A DNA stretch of 64,000 nt from positions 496,223 through 560,222 of the forward strand of contig NZ_LMMU01000001.1 of assembly GCF_001422375.1 (NCBI RefSeq), given 5' to 3'. This document shows positions 18,970-28,446 of this stretch, piece after piece (the first letter of the stretch is position 1; the number at the start of each line of letters is the position of its first letter). The position numbers and the translations under genes were made by a program. Under the pieces are notes generated by a model. It had not been told where the DNA came from, ran no database searches, and was given only the letters and a program-made list of their open reading frames with translations. The stretch comes from Methylobacterium sp. Leaf99 (lineage in GTDB: Bacteria; Pseudomonadota; Alphaproteobacteria; Rhizobiales; Beijerinckiaceae).

Positions 18970-19185
18970 CGAGGATGCGATCTCCGGCGCGCGCGGCCCG
19001 CCGTCATGGAGACGGACCCGGCGCACGGTCTTTTGAGAGTGAGAACTGGAACGCCGCAGATAGCAGCGCAGGTTGTCCACGCCAAGCGTCGGGGGTGGGA
19101 CGGGGCGTCCCGGTCGGGCGAATGGCGGGACCGACCGTGGACCGTTACCCCAGAGCGGGTATTCGTTGAACGGACGAGGCGAGAC

Positions 19186-19482
19186 ATGCCGAAGGATCAG
19201 CGGGAAACCAAACCGGCGGTGCGGTCCGGGGCGGCGGCCGAGCGGGTCGCGGCCGTGATGCGGGAGGCCGCCGACGGGGGCCTGACGCAGGCCAAGGATG
19301 GCCGCATCGCCGGGCGCGTCAGCGCGGCCCTGATCGCCGCCGCGAAGGCCCGGACCGGGCTTCAATCCGACACCGAACTCGTCGTCTTCGCCTTGGCGAA
19401 CGTCGCCCTCGAAGACGATTTCGCGCAGGTTTTTCGTGCGGTGAAGGGGACCGTCGACCTAGACCTCGATCTCAGTATCTAG
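19186..19482 (+). CDS. Small hypothetical protein, possible antitoxin-like
   Basis: A 98-residue protein. The first half is charged and Ala-rich. The second half, [21 protein letters not shown] followed by [14 protein letters not shown], resembles small CopG/antitoxin-like proteins of proteobacteria that end in a similar GTVDxDLxL tail, but no ribbon-helix-helix strand is clear. No toxin candidate is adjacent. The ATG at 19186 is the only good start. Its stop codon TAG overlaps the stop of the convergent HugZ-like gene by 3 nt. Confidence 0.6.
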   Translation: MPKDQRETKPAVRSGAAAERVAAVMREAADGGLTQAKDGRIAGRVSAALIAAAKARTGLQSDTELVVFALANVALEDDFAQVFRAVKGTVDLDLDLSI

Positions 19483-20297
19483 GAGGTTGGGGGGGCACCT
19501 GCACGGGCCTCGGCCGCCATCGCCACCAGCACCTTTCGCAAGGCTCCCATCTCGCGCACGGGCTCGGGAAACGGCACCCGCGCCGTGCGGTCGCCGGCGA
19601 GCAGGTCCATCCCCTCGGGGTCGAGGCCGGTGAGGCGCCACGGGCCGGGTTCGGCTCCGGAAGCAACGGCGTAGAGCGCGAGGGCGTCGCCGTGGTCGGC
19701 GTTCATGTGCTCGACGGCGCTGCCCTCCCCCGCCACCAGGGTCTCGGCGCCGGCGAGGTCGAGGCGCAGCTCGTCCGCCGTCAGGAAGGCGGCCTTGGCA
19801 AAGCCGCCGTTGAGGTGGCCGGCCTTCGGCTCGAGGGCGAAGAAACCGAAATCGGGAAAGTCCGCGTAGAGCTTCGCCTTGGGGTGGCGGGCGATGAAGC
19901 GGGCGCGGGCGCGCGGGTCGGGCGTCTGCGCCACGCGGCCCGTCACGGTGAGGCGCGGATGGGCCAGGGGATCGCCCTTGCCGCCGGCGCTGAACAGCAG
20001 GGAGGCGCGGGGGTCGGCCAGCAGGTTGCGGGTGTGGGCCGAGAGCCGCGACAGCAGCATCAGGGGCGTGCCGTCCACATCCGTCGCGACGGTGACGAGG
20101 GAGACGAAGGGGGTGCCGTCCTCGGGGTCGAGGGTGGCGAGCGCCCCCGACCGGATGCTGCGCAGGAGGTGGCGGGCGAGGCCGATGGCGTCGAAGGGCG
20201 CGTCCGCCGCCGGCAGCGGCACCGCCGGCCCGCGCCGCTCGCCCGTGTTTCCCTCGCCCGTGTTTCCGACGTCCCTGATTTCCACGTCTTCGGCCAT
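19479..20297 (-). CDS. HugZ-like pyridoxamine 5'-phosphate oxidase-fold protein
   Basis: A 272-residue protein. The N-terminal split-barrel FMN-binding fold (ALATLDPEDGTPFVSLV, LLSRLSAHTRNLLADPRASLL, RLTVTGRV) is followed by a DUF2470 domain with VEHMNADHGDALALY. The architecture matches the HugZ family, whose members bind or degrade heme; some homologues act on flavins instead. The start is set at ATG 20297; the in-frame extension to 20405 is not conserved-looking. A short duplication, GNTGEGNTGE, lies near the N-terminus. It is divergent from chvI. Confidence 0.85.
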   Translation of the reverse strand: MAEDVEIRDVGNTGEGNTGERRGPAVPLPAADAPFDAIGLARHLLRSIRSGALATLDPEDGTPFVSLVTVATDVDGTPLMLLSRLSAHTRNLLADPRASLLFSAGGKGDPLAHPRLTVTGRVAQTPDPRARARFIARHPKAKLYADFPDFGFFALEPKAGHLNGGFAKAAFLTADELRLDLAGAETLVAGEGSAVEHMNADHGDALALYAVASGAEPGPWRLTGLDPEGMDLLAGDRTARVPFPEPVREMGALRKVLVAMAAEARAGAPPTS

Positions 20298-20611
20298 GGT
20301 TTCGTCCCCGTCTCGGCTCTCGTTCAGATCTGCGATGATAGCGGTGGCACGGTCCGGTTTGCGAGGCGCCGGGAGTGCGGCCCGTTGGCCGCAGTCAAGC
20401 GCCAATGCGACCCGGCTCGCTTTTTGCCCGGGGACCCTTTACACAGCCTGACTCTCCGCGCGAAAGCGGCCGTCGCCGTCGAGGTCAAGTCGCCATCGAC
20501 GCCAAGCCGCCAGCGCGTTTTTCGCCGGCTCCGGTTCACCCCGGGGTGGGATGCGGAGATGCGGGCGCACAGGCACCCGCAAGGACCGCATCCGAGCAGT
20601 AGGGAACGCGC
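20298..20611. other. Divergent intergenic region, HugZ-like gene / chvI
   Basis: 314 bp with no gene. It must hold the promoters for both divergent units. I see no convincing consensus promoter or operator. Confidence 0.5.
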
Positions 20612-21322
20612 ATGCCAACCATCGCCCTCGTGGACGACGATCGAAACATCCTCACCTCGGTCTCCATCGCCCTGGAGACGGAGGGGTACCGGATCCAGAC
20701 CTACACCGACGGCGCCTCGGCGCTCGACGGCCTGAAGCATTCCCCGCCCGATCTCGCGATCTTCGACATCAAGATGCCGCGCATGGACGGGATGGAGCTT
20801 CTCAGGCGTCTGCGGCAGAAATCCGACCTGCCGGTGATCTTCCTCACCTCGAAGGACGAGGAAATCGACGAGCTGTTCGGCCTCAAGATGGGCGCCGACG
20901 ACTTCATCCACAAACCGTTCTCGCAGCGCCTGCTGGTCGAGCGGGTCAAGGCGGTCCTGCGCCGCTTCGCCCCGAAGGACGGGCCCGGTGCCGCCGTCCG
21001 CGAGGCCGATGCCGCCGCCCGCTCCCTGGAGCGCGGCCTCCTGATGATGGACCCCGAGCGCCACACCTGCACCTGGAAGGGCGAGGCCGTGACCCTGACG
21101 GTCACCGAGTTCCTTATCCTGCAGGCCCTGGCCCACCGCCCCGGCGTCGTGAAGAGCCGCAACGCCCTCATGGATGCGGCCTACGACGATCAGGTCTACG
21201 TCGACGACCGCACCATCGACAGCCACATCAAGCGCCTGCGCAAGAAGTTCAAGGTGACGGACACGAACTTCGACATGATCGAGACGCTCTACGGCGTTGG
21301 CTACCGCTTCAAGGAAAGCTGA
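20612..21322 (+). CDS. chvI: Response regulator ChvI (OmpR family)
   Basis: A 236-residue DNA-binding regulator. The receiver domain has VDDDRN at 7-12, phospho-acceptor Asp52 in [10 protein letters not shown], and FIHKPF; the C-terminal winged helix contains [15 protein letters not shown]. Sequence and context (followed by chvG, hprK, EIIA and HPr) identify the alphaproteobacterial ChvI/ExoS-ChvI envelope- and acid-stress regulator. The start is preceded by AGTAGGGAACGCGC. Confidence 0.97.
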   Translation: MPTIALVDDDRNILTSVSIALETEGYRIQTYTDGASALDGLKHSPPDLAIFDIKMPRMDGMELLRRLRQKSDLPVIFLTSKDEEIDELFGLKMGADDFIHKPFSQRLLVERVKAVLRRFAPKDGPGAAVREADAAARSLERGLLMMDPERHTCTWKGEAVTLTVTEFLILQALAHRPGVVKSRNALMDAAYDDQVYVDDRTIDSHIKRLRKKFKVTDTNFDMIETLYGVGYRFKES

Positions 21323-21404
21323 GTCCCGCGCGTTCCGCCCGAGCGAAGCCCGCCGGGCGGGCCGTTCCGAAAAAATTTCCGCGACCCCATCGAACCGGAC
21401 CGAC

Positions 21405-23156
21405 GTGGCGACCACAGATCAAGCCGAAGACCGCCCCCTCCGCATGGTGGAGTGGCCCCGCGCCCTGTGGAACGCCATCGGCCAGAGGGCCTCGTCGAGC
21501 CTGACGCGCCGCATCGTCGTGCTCAACCTCGTCGGGCTGTTCGCCCTGCTGTTCGGCTTCCTCTACCTCAACCAGTTCCGCCAGGGGCTGATCCAGGCGC
21601 GGGTGCAGAGCCTGCTGATCCAGGGCGAGATCATCGCCGGCGCCATCGCGTCGTCGGCCTCGGCCTCGGGCGACACCGGCGCCATCCGCATCGACCCCGA
21701 CAAACTGCTCCAGCTCCAGGCCGGCGAGGCCGAGGAAGAGCCCTCGCCGCTCGCCTTCTCCCTCAACCCCGAGCGGGTGGCGCCCCTCCTGAGCCGCCTC
21801 ATCACGCCCACGGGCAACCGCGCCCGGGTCTATGACGGCGACGGCGGGCTCCTGTTCGATTCCCGCACCCTGCCGGCGCGGGGCGAGATCGGGCGCGGCG
21901 ACGGCAACGCCCGCGAGCGCAAGCGCACGGTCCTGGAGCAGGCCTTCGACTTCGTGCAGACCCGCATCCTCGGCGGCCAGCGCCCGGTGCGGACCGACGA
22001 GGTCGGCCCCGCGAGCGGACACGGCCTCAAGGAGGTTCAGGTGGCCCTGGGCGGCGCCCGCGGCACCATCGTCCGGCGCAACGAGGTCGGCGAGACCATC
22101 GTGTCCGTAGCGGTGCCGATCCAGCGCGGCAGCGCCGTGCGCGGCGCCCTGCTGCTGTCGACGCAGGGCGGCGACATCGACCGGGTCATCGCCTCCGAGC
22201 GGTTCGGCCTGCTGCAGGTGTTCCTGGTGGCGGCGGCCGTGATGCTGGTCCTGTCGATCCTCCTCGCCGGCGCCATCGCGGGGCCGGTGCGGCGCCTCGC
22301 CGACGCGGCCGAGAAGGTGCGCCTCGGCATCAAGTCCCGCGAGGAAATCCCCGACTTCACCGGGCGCACGGACGAGATCGGCCACCTCTCGGGGGCCCTG
22401 CGCGACATGACCCAGGCGCTGTACCGGCGCATCGACGCCATCGAGAGCTTCGCCGCCGACGTCTCCCACGAGCTGAAGAACCCCCTCACCTCGCTCCGCA
22501 GCGCCGTCGAGACCCTGCCGCTGGCGAAATCCGACGACTCGAAGTCGCGCCTGCTGCAGATCATCCAGCACGACGTGAAGCGCCTCGACCGCCTGATCTC
22601 GGACATCTCCGACGCCTCGCGCCTCGACGCCGAGCTCGCCCGCGCCGAGGCGCGCAAGGTCGACATGCACAAGCTGATGACCACCGTGGTGTCGGTGGCC
22701 AACGAGCGGCGGCGCCCGAAGGACGCCGTGATCCAGTTCGACGTCGCCGCGGCGGCGGGCGAGGGCGAGGCGCCGTTCGCGATCTTCGGCCACGATTCGC
22801 GCCTGGGCCAGGTGGTCAACAACCTCCTCGACAACGCCCGCTCGTTCTCGCCCCCCGACGCCAAGGTGCGGGTGGCCCTGCGCCGGGTGCGCGGCGACGT
22901 GGAGCTCGTCGTGGAGGACGAGGGTCCGGGCATCCCCGAGCACGCCCTCGAGCGGATCTTCGAGCGCTTCTACACCGACCGGCCCGAGCAGGGGTTCGGC
23001 CAGAATTCGGGCCTCGGCCTGTCGATCTCGCGCCAGATCGTCCAGGCCCATCGCGGCACCATCCGGGCCGAGAACCGCCCCGGCCCGGCGGACGAGGACG
23101 GCGAGCCGACGGTGCGGGGCGCGCGCTTCACCGTGCGCCTGCCGGCGGTGCGCTGA
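21405..23156 (+). CDS. chvG: Sensor histidine kinase ChvG
   Basis: An inner-membrane kinase of ~583 residues. TM1 is IVVLNLVGLFALLFGFLYL, followed by a ~200-residue periplasmic domain and TM2 FLVAAAVMLVLSILLAGAI, then HAMP, HisKA with His355 in ADVSHELKNPL, and HATPase_c (NLLDNARSF, DEGPGIP, GLGLSIS). It is the ChvI partner. The start is uncertain: GTG 21405 gives a normal-length cytosolic leader, while TTG 21297 would overlap chvI by 26 nt and ATG 21444 is a shorter choice. hprK follows after 7 nt. Confidence 0.95.
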   Translation: MATTDQAEDRPLRMVEWPRALWNAIGQRASSSLTRRIVVLNLVGLFALLFGFLYLNQFRQGLIQARVQSLLIQGEIIAGAIASSASASGDTGAIRIDPDKLLQLQAGEAEEEPSPLAFSLNPERVAPLLSRLITPTGNRARVYDGDGGLLFDSRTLPARGEIGRGDGNARERKRTVLEQAFDFVQTRILGGQRPVRTDEVGPASGHGLKEVQVALGGARGTIVRRNEVGETIVSVAVPIQRGSAVRGALLLSTQGGDIDRVIASERFGLLQVFLVAAAVMLVLSILLAGAIAGPVRRLADAAEKVRLGIKSREEIPDFTGRTDEIGHLSGALRDMTQALYRRIDAIESFAADVSHELKNPLTSLRSAVETLPLAKSDDSKSRLLQIIQHDVKRLDRLISDISDASRLDAELARAEARKVDMHKLMTTVVSVANERRRPKDAVIQFDVAAAAGEGEAPFAIFGHDSRLGQVVNNLLDNARSFSPPDAKVRVALRRVRGDVELVVEDEGPGIPEHALERIFERFYTDRPEQGFGQNSGLGLSISRQIVQAHRGTIRAENRPGPADEDGEPTVRGARFTVRLPAVR

Positions 23157-23163
23157 GGCACCG

Positions 23164-23658
23164 GTGAACCGGGACACGATCCACGCCACCGCCGTCGTCC
23201 TCGACGGCGCCGGGGTGCTGATCCGGGGCGAATCGGGGGCGGGCAAATCGACCCTCGCCCTCCTGCTCCTCGACCGGGCGGCCGCCCTGGCCCTGCCGGC
23301 CGCCCTCGTCGGCGACGACCGCATCCGCCTCGACCGCGACGGCGACACCCTCGTGGCCCGGCCGCATCCGGCGCTGGGCGACCGGATCGAAGTGCGCGGC
23401 CTCGGCCCCTGCCGCGCCGTCGCGGGGGCGGACGCGGCCCCGATCCGCCTCGTGGTCGATCTCGTGGCCCGCGAGCCCCGCCTGCCGGAGGTCCCGGCAC
23501 CGGCCGGCCTCCTCGGCCTCTCCCTGCCGCGCCTCGTCCTGGACCGCCGGCTGCTGCGCTCGGGCCTGGCGCCGCGCCTCGTCCTCGATGCCCTGGCGGC
23601 GCTGACGGGCGGGCGGCACGCGGCGGTCCTTCGGCTGCCCGGGGTGGACGGACCGTAG
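23164..23658 (+). CDS. hprK: HPr kinase/phosphorylase, short alphaproteobacterial form
   Basis: A 164-residue protein corresponding to the C-terminal catalytic half of HprK. The P-loop GESGAGKS is at residues 22-29, followed by the acidic segment VGDDRIRLDRDGD. The N-terminal domain of Firmicute HprK is missing, as is usual in alphaproteobacteria. It phosphorylates HPr on the regulatory Ser, linking carbon status to the PTS relay. The GTG start at 23164 lies 7 nt after chvG, indicating an operon; the HPr and EIIA genes follow. Confidence 0.92.
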   Translation: MNRDTIHATAVVLDGAGVLIRGESGAGKSTLALLLLDRAAALALPAALVGDDRIRLDRDGDTLVARPHPALGDRIEVRGLGPCRAVAGADAAPIRLVVDLVAREPRLPEVPAPAGLLGLSLPRLVLDRRLLRSGLAPRLVLDALAALTGGRHAAVLRLPGVDGP

Positions 23659-23783
23659 CGCGGGGGCCACCATCGTGGCATGATCATGACGTTGAGGCGC
23701 ACAAAACGTCACGATCACCTTGCGCTCGACCTTGCGCTGCACAAGATGGCGACTCCGCTCACAGGGCGTTGGAATCCGCGTCG

Positions 23784-24185
23784 ATGATTGGAATGGTGCT
23801 CGTCACCCACGGGCTGCTCGCGACGGAGTTCAAGGCTGCCCTTGAACACGTCGTCGGGCCGCAGAAGCAGATCGAGACCATCACGATCGGGCCCGAGGAC
23901 GACATGGAATTGCGGCGGCTCGACATCATGACGGCCGTCGGCCGCGTGAATTCGGGCAAGGGCGTCGTCGTGCTCACCGACATGTTCGGGGGCACGCCCT
24001 CCAACCTCGCCCTGTCGTGCATGAACGGCGGCCAGGTCGAGGTCGTGGCCGGGATCAACCTGCCCATGCTGATCAAGCTCGCCAGCGTGCGCGACGCCGA
24101 GCCCCTGGGCGACGCGGTGCTGCACGCCCAGGAGGCGGGCCGGAAGTACATCAACGTCGCCTCGCGGGTCCTGGCCGGCAAGTAG
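23784..24185 (+). CDS. PTS EIIA component, mannose family
   Basis: A 133-residue EIIA-Man fold protein with phospho-acceptor His9 in MVLVTHG and the core LTDMFGGTPSN. No cognate IIB/IIC/IID permease genes are present, so, as in many alphaproteobacteria, it probably works as a regulatory phosphoprotein receiving phosphate from HPr. ATG 23784 places the catalytic His at residue 9; the ORF could extend to 23769 but that adds only a short leader. Confidence 0.93.
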   Translation: MIGMVLVTHGLLATEFKAALEHVVGPQKQIETITIGPEDDMELRRLDIMTAVGRVNSGKGVVVLTDMFGGTPSNLALSCMNGGQVEVVAGINLPMLIKLASVRDAEPLGDAVLHAQEAGRKYINVASRVLAGK

Positions 24186-24352
24186 CGTCGGGCCAAGCGG
24201 CATCCGGCAACGCGCGTCCGGCGCGCGGTGTCCCGAAACGTCGCGGCCGCGCGCCTGCCTTCCTTACGCCGTGGCAACCGCCTACAGGCCAGTGTGATGG
24301 TTCCGGCGCCGACACAACGGCGCGCCGGCGGGCGAGGATTGGCGACAAGCGC

Positions 24353-24673
24353 ATGATCGACGACGAGGATTCCGAAGAGGCCCTGCCCCCCGTCCCCGAG
24401 GGCGGGCTGTTGCGGGTGCTTCCCATCGTCAACCGGCGCGGCCTGCACGCCAGGGCTTCGGCGAAGTTCGTCCAGACCGTCGAACGCTACGACGCCGCCG
24501 TCACGGTCACCCGCGCGGGCGAGACGGTGGGGGGACGCTCGATCATGGGCCTGCTGACCCTCGGCGCCGCGCAGGGCACCACCATCGCGGTGGTGACCTC
24601 GGGCCCGGAGGCCGAAGCCAGCCTGCAGGCGATCACCGATCTCCTCGCCAACAGGTTCGGCGAGGACGAGTAG
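24353..24673 (+). CDS. ptsH: Phosphocarrier protein HPr
   Basis: A 106-residue HPr with an acidic N-terminal extension of ~18 residues. Active-site His32 is in NRRGLHARASAKF and the regulatory Ser63 is in GGRSIMGLL, matching the HprK substrate site. It sits downstream of hprK and EIIA-Man, completing a nitrogen/carbon-type regulatory PTS (EI is not in the window). ATG 24353 is the best start. Confidence 0.95.
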   Translation: MIDDEDSEEALPPVPEGGLLRVLPIVNRRGLHARASAKFVQTVERYDAAVTVTRAGETVGGRSIMGLLTLGAAQGTTIAVVTSGPEAEASLQAITDLLANRFGEDE

Positions 24674-24675
24674 GG

Positions 24676-24712
24676 ACGGCGGGCACTCTCGCGGACGTGC
24701 GAGCGCCCTTCC
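24676..24712. terminator. Possible bidirectional terminator hairpin
   Basis: Just after the HPr stop, GGGC-A-CTCTCGC can pair imperfectly with GTGCGAGCGCCC, between convergent genes. There is no clear T-tract, so this is weak. Confidence 0.3.
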
Positions 24713-24738
24713 CACCGGAACGCCGGCCGGCGAAGCTC

Positions 24739-25518
24739 CTACGCCGAGCGGTCGAGGCGGGCCGTCCCCGCCATCCCCTCGGAGGCCCGGCGCCAGACGA
24801 CGGCGTGCGGGCCCGTGCCGAGGTGCAGGGCGGCGGCGACGACGCGGCCGTCCCGGCGGGTCAGGTCGACGGCGGCCTGGCGGCGGCGGGCGAACAGGCG
24901 GGTGACCACCCGGACCAGGGCCGCCTCCGAGGGGTCGCCGATGATCGGGGCCGCCGCATGGGCGGCGTCGAGGATCAGGAATTCCTCCACGGCGTCGCGG
25001 ATGCGATCCGGCGCGACGATGCGCTCGCGGGACGACGCACCGGCGCCGCCGACGTCGAGCAGGTTGTGGGCCGGGATGCGGACCGCATCGGGCACCGGCC
25101 TGAGGACCGGACGGGTCGCCGGCGCCGCGAGGGCGAGGTCGAGGCTCGCGCCCCGGCGCAGGGTCCGGAGATGCGCGAGCAAGGCCGCCTGCACCGCGTC
25201 CCCGTGCGGAGCCTCGACGGCCGGCGTCACCGCGCAGCCGTAGGGCTGCCACGGGCCGATGCGCCCGTGGCCCCACATCGGGTTCGGTATCGTCAGGGGG
25301 ATCGCGCCGCACAGGGTGCGCCGCGCCCCCGTCCGGCCCCAGGCGAGGGCGAACACCACCTCGCGCCCGCCCGCCCCGTGCCGGGCGGCAGCCTGGAGAT
25401 AGTCGGGGTCGGCGAACGGGTCCGACACGCCCGTCCGGGTCAGGACGGCGCGCCACGCCGCTTCCGCCTCGGGCACGACCTGCCCCGGACGGCACAGGTC
25501 GATGGACCAGGATTCCAT
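24739..25518 (-). CDS. CelD/BcsL-like GNAT-fold acyltransferase (putative)
   Basis: About 259 residues. The layout resembles CelD/BcsL 'acetyltransferase-6' proteins: DPFADPDYLQAAARHG near the N-terminus, then a first GNAT half with PLTIPNPMWGHGRIGPW, and a second half with LFARRRQAAVDLTRRDGRVVAAALHLG. Likely an N- or O-acyltransferase acting on an envelope or small-molecule substrate; the specifics are unknown. The start is uncertain: ATG 25518 (MESWSIDLCRPG) is used, with ATG 25614 as an alternative. It is convergent with the HPr gene. Confidence 0.7.
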   Translation of the reverse strand: MESWSIDLCRPGQVVPEAEAAWRAVLTRTGVSDPFADPDYLQAAARHGAGGREVVFALAWGRTGARRTLCGAIPLTIPNPMWGHGRIGPWQPYGCAVTPAVEAPHGDAVQAALLAHLRTLRRGASLDLALAAPATRPVLRPVPDAVRIPAHNLLDVGGAGASSRERIVAPDRIRDAVEEFLILDAAHAAAPIIGDPSEAALVRVVTRLFARRRQAAVDLTRRDGRVVAAALHLGTGPHAVVWRRASEGMAGTARLDRSA

Positions 25519-25738
25519 GGGCCGGGCGTCGGTGTCGGCAAGCCCCGCCCCGTCGAACCCCGGCGCATCCCCGAAAACGCCACCCGTGATCACCGTGAAC
25601 CGCCGTGCCGCCATCAAGAAACAAGTCCCACCCGCGTCCCGGTTCGGGACGGTCCGGCGCCCGGGGGCGCCCCATTGCGGTCTCGGGTTCAAGATCGGGG
25701 CCGCGCCGGTCCGCCCCGGACCGGGAATCGGGCGGCCC

Positions 25739-26860
25739 TCAACCGCCCGGGATCGCCAGGGGGTTGTCGGTCAGCGCCGCCATGTCGGGGGCGTCGATGC
25801 GCGGACGGCCGAGGAAGGCGTCCCACAGGCCGGTGACGAAGGCCGGATCGAGGTCGCGCACGATGAGGACGAGGCGCGAGCGCCGGTCGTCGTCGGGCCA
25901 GGCGTCGAGGTGCACGGGCGCGTGGACGATGTGCTGAACCCCGTGGACGACGACGGGGTTGTCCGGCGCGTCGGCCAGCGCCACGAGGCCCTTGAGGCGC
26001 AGGAGCTTCGGTCCGTGGGCCGAGCGCACGAGGTCGAGGAACATCTCGAACCGGGCGCGCGGCACCGGGGCGTCATGGGTCAGGGTGAAGGCGCGGATCG
26101 CGGCGTCGTGGCGGTTCACGTCGTGATGGTGGTGGCCGTGATGATGGTGGTGGTGCGCGTCCACCGCCTCGGCCCCGAGCCAGGCGGCGACGTCGGCGCC
26201 CTTGCCGTCGAGGCCGAAGAACCCGCCGAGGAGGTCGGCCGGCGCCACGTCGGGCCCGTGGATCGCGGCGGCGGGGTTGAGGGCGCGCAGGCGCGCCTCG
26301 AGGGGTTCGGTCCCGCCCTCGGCGAGATCCGCCTTCGTCAGCACCAGCCGGTCGGCCACCGCCGCCTGGCGGACGGCCTCCGGGTGGGCGTCGAGGGTCG
26401 CGTCGCCGTTGACCGCGTCCACCACCGTGACGACGCCCTGCAGCCGGTACCGCATGACGAGGTAGGGGTGGTAGATCAGGGCGTGGAGGATCGGGGCCGG
26501 GTCGGCGAGCCCCGTGGTCTCGATGACCACGCGGCGGAACGGCGGGATGCGGCCGTTGTCGCGCTTGCGCAGGAGGTCTTCCAGGGTGGCGATGAGGTCG
26601 CCGCGCACGGTGCAGCACAGGCAGCCGGCACCCAGCAGGATCATGCCCTCGTCCACCGTCTCGATGAGGAGGTGGTCGAGGCCGATCTCGCCGAACTCGT
26701 TGACGATGACCACGGTGTCGGCGAGCGCCGGCTCCTTGAGCATCCGGTTGAGCAGGGTGGTCTTGCCGGCCCCGAGGAAGCCCGTGAGGACGGTGAGCGG
26801 GATCGGCTCGGGCGCGCGGGGATCGGGGGCCGAGAGGACGGACGCGGAGGAATCGGTCAT
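25739..26860 (-). CDS. CobW/ZNG-family metal chaperone GTPase
   Basis: A 373-residue G3E GTPase. The P-loop GFLGAGKTT, the metal-binding motif GCLCCTV (CxCC), VNEFGEIGLD and TKADLAEGG are present, followed by a His-rich linker HHHHHHGHHHH and the CobW C-terminal domain. Family members deliver zinc or cobalt to client enzymes. The His-rich linker suggests metal binding, but I see no Zur box upstream and no cobalamin gene beside it, so the metal is open. cobS/cobT lie 12 kb away. Confidence 0.93.
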   Translation of the reverse strand: MTDSSASVLSAPDPRAPEPIPLTVLTGFLGAGKTTLLNRMLKEPALADTVVIVNEFGEIGLDHLLIETVDEGMILLGAGCLCCTVRGDLIATLEDLLRKRDNGRIPPFRRVVIETTGLADPAPILHALIYHPYLVMRYRLQGVVTVVDAVNGDATLDAHPEAVRQAAVADRLVLTKADLAEGGTEPLEARLRALNPAAAIHGPDVAPADLLGGFFGLDGKGADVAAWLGAEAVDAHHHHHHGHHHHDVNRHDAAIRAFTLTHDAPVPRARFEMFLDLVRSAHGPKLLRLKGLVALADAPDNPVVVHGVQHIVHAPVHLDAWPDDDRRSRLVLIVRDLDPAFVTGLWDAFLGRPRIDAPDMAALTDNPLAIPGG

Positions 26861-26922
26861 GGCGATGACCTACCCCGGCACGGCGCCGGGCTCAATCGCC
26901 GCGCGGTCGGATCGGGCCCGCG

Positions 26923-28446
26923 CTACTCGTCCTCCGCCGCCTTCGCCGAGCGGCCGGCCGGCTTGGCTGCGGACTTGATGGCGGGCTTGGCGGCAGCCTT
27001 GACCGGCTTGGTCTCCGCCTTCGCCTCGGGCTTCGCGGCCTTGGGCTGCACCTTGGCGGCGGGCTTGCGCAGGGTGTTCACCTTGAGCTTCGGGGCGCCC
27101 TCCATCACCGGCGTCGCCTCGACGGGGGCGTAGGCGCTGGCGGTGGACGGCACGGCGGCTTTGCCGCGCGCCAGGGCCTTCTTCACTTCCGGTGTCTTGG
27201 CCCCACCCTTCATCTGCGCCTGGCGGGCCTCCTTGGCCGCCTCGCGGCGGGCCGCGACGGTGTCGAGGCGGGCCTTGCGGGCGGCGGCCAGGGTCTGGGC
27301 GCGCTCGGCCTTGTCGGCCTCCGCCTGGGCGTTCAGCGCGATGGCACCCTCGGCCGGATCGCGGCCGATCCAGACGGGGATCGGCTGGAGCGGGGCGCGG
27401 GCCGGCAGGGCGCGGCCCCGCATGGCGCCGTTGTTGAGGGTGGCGAGGGCCAGGGCCGAGCCCGGCAGGGCGGCGGCGGCGAGGATCTGGGCGTTGGAGC
27501 TGTCAGTGTTGCCCGCGATGGCGCCCGGACCCTCGTCCACCGGCATGGGCTTCTTCCGGTCGCAGATGTAGGGGCGCAGGTCCGGCGGCTCGGAGATGGC
27601 GGAGGCCGGCAGGGATTCGAGGGTCTGGGCGGTCCAGCCCGTCGATTGGCCGAAGCCGTAATCGAACAGGTCGGAGGCCTTGAGGTCGCGCTCGCGGGCG
27701 CTCGGCTGGCCCATGACCACGGTGATGAGGCGGCGCCCGTTGCGGGTGGCGCTCGACACCACGTTGAAGCCGCCCGAGCAGATGAAGCCGGTCTTCATGC
27801 CGTCGGCGCCGGCGTAGCGCCCGAGCAGGCCGTTGTGGTTGGCCATGATCGACTTGCCGAACTGGATCGCCGAGATGGAGAACAAGCCTCGGCTGTCGGG
27901 AAAGTCGCGGATCAGGGCGCGGCCGAGGACCGCCATGTCGCGGGCCGAGGTCCATTGCCGGGCATCGGGCAGGCCGTTGGGGTTGGTCCAGCGGCTCTCG
28001 CGCATGCCGATGCGGGCGGCGGTCTCGTTCATCAGGGCGGAGAAGCCGTCGATGGAGCCGCCGAGGTTCTCGCCGATGGCCCAGGCGACGTCGTTGGCCG
28101 ACTTCACCATGATGATCTTCAGGGCGTTGTCGAGGGTAAGCTGGGTGCCGGGGCGAAAACCCATCTTCGAGGGCGGCTCGGCGGCGGCGGCGGCCGAGAT
28201 GGTGATCAGCGAATCCAGCGAGACCTTGCCCTGGCGCACGAGATCGAGGGCGACGTAGGCGGTCATCAGCTTGGTGATGGAGGCGGGAAACCACGGGTCG
28301 GTGGCGCCCTGGGCGTAGATCACCTTGCCGGAATCGACCTCGACCACGAGGATCGGCGCCGTGACCGCACCGGCGGAACTCGCGCCGAGCAGGCCGGCGC
28401 ACGCCGCGAAACCAAGGGCGAGGCGCCTCATCAGGGGGTTCGACAT
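26923..28446 (-). CDS. D-alanyl-D-alanine carboxypeptidase (PBP5/6 family)
   Basis: A 507-residue periplasmic peptidase that trims peptidoglycan stem peptides. Residues 1-27 form a signal peptide. Active-site motifs: S56-x-x-K59 in SITK, S116-A-N118 and K218-T-G220. The catalytic domain fills ~25-270. The remaining ~200 residues are an Ala/Lys/Arg-rich tail (many KA, AEAK-type repeats), longer than the usual PBP5 C-terminal domain and likely disordered or wall-binding. ATG 28446 heads the signal peptide; the in-frame extension to 29337 is spurious. Divergent from queE. Confidence 0.94.
   Translation of the reverse strand: MSNPLMRRLALGFAACAGLLGASSAGAVTAPILVVEVDSGKVIYAQGATDPWFPASITKLMTAYVALDLVRQGKVSLDSLITISAAAAAEPPSKMGFRPGTQLTLDNALKIIMVKSANDVAWAIGENLGGSIDGFSALMNETAARIGMRESRWTNPNGLPDARQWTSARDMAVLGRALIRDFPDSRGLFSISAIQFGKSIMANHNGLLGRYAGADGMKTGFICSGGFNVVSSATRNGRRLITVVMGQPSARERDLKASDLFDYGFGQSTGWTAQTLESLPASAISEPPDLRPYICDRKKPMPVDEGPGAIAGNTDSSNAQILAAAALPGSALALATLNNGAMRGRALPARAPLQPIPVWIGRDPAEGAIALNAQAEADKAERAQTLAAARKARLDTVAARREAAKEARQAQMKGGAKTPEVKKALARGKAAVPSTASAYAPVEATPVMEGAPKLKVNTLRKPAAKVQPKAAKPEAKAETKPVKAAAKPAIKSAAKPAGRSAKAAEDE

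Noticed and set aside
19048..19074. EcfG-like promoter GGAAC...GTT before the small gene at 19186
   Set aside because: Spacing is one base too long (GTT after 19 nt) and the base before GTT does not fit.
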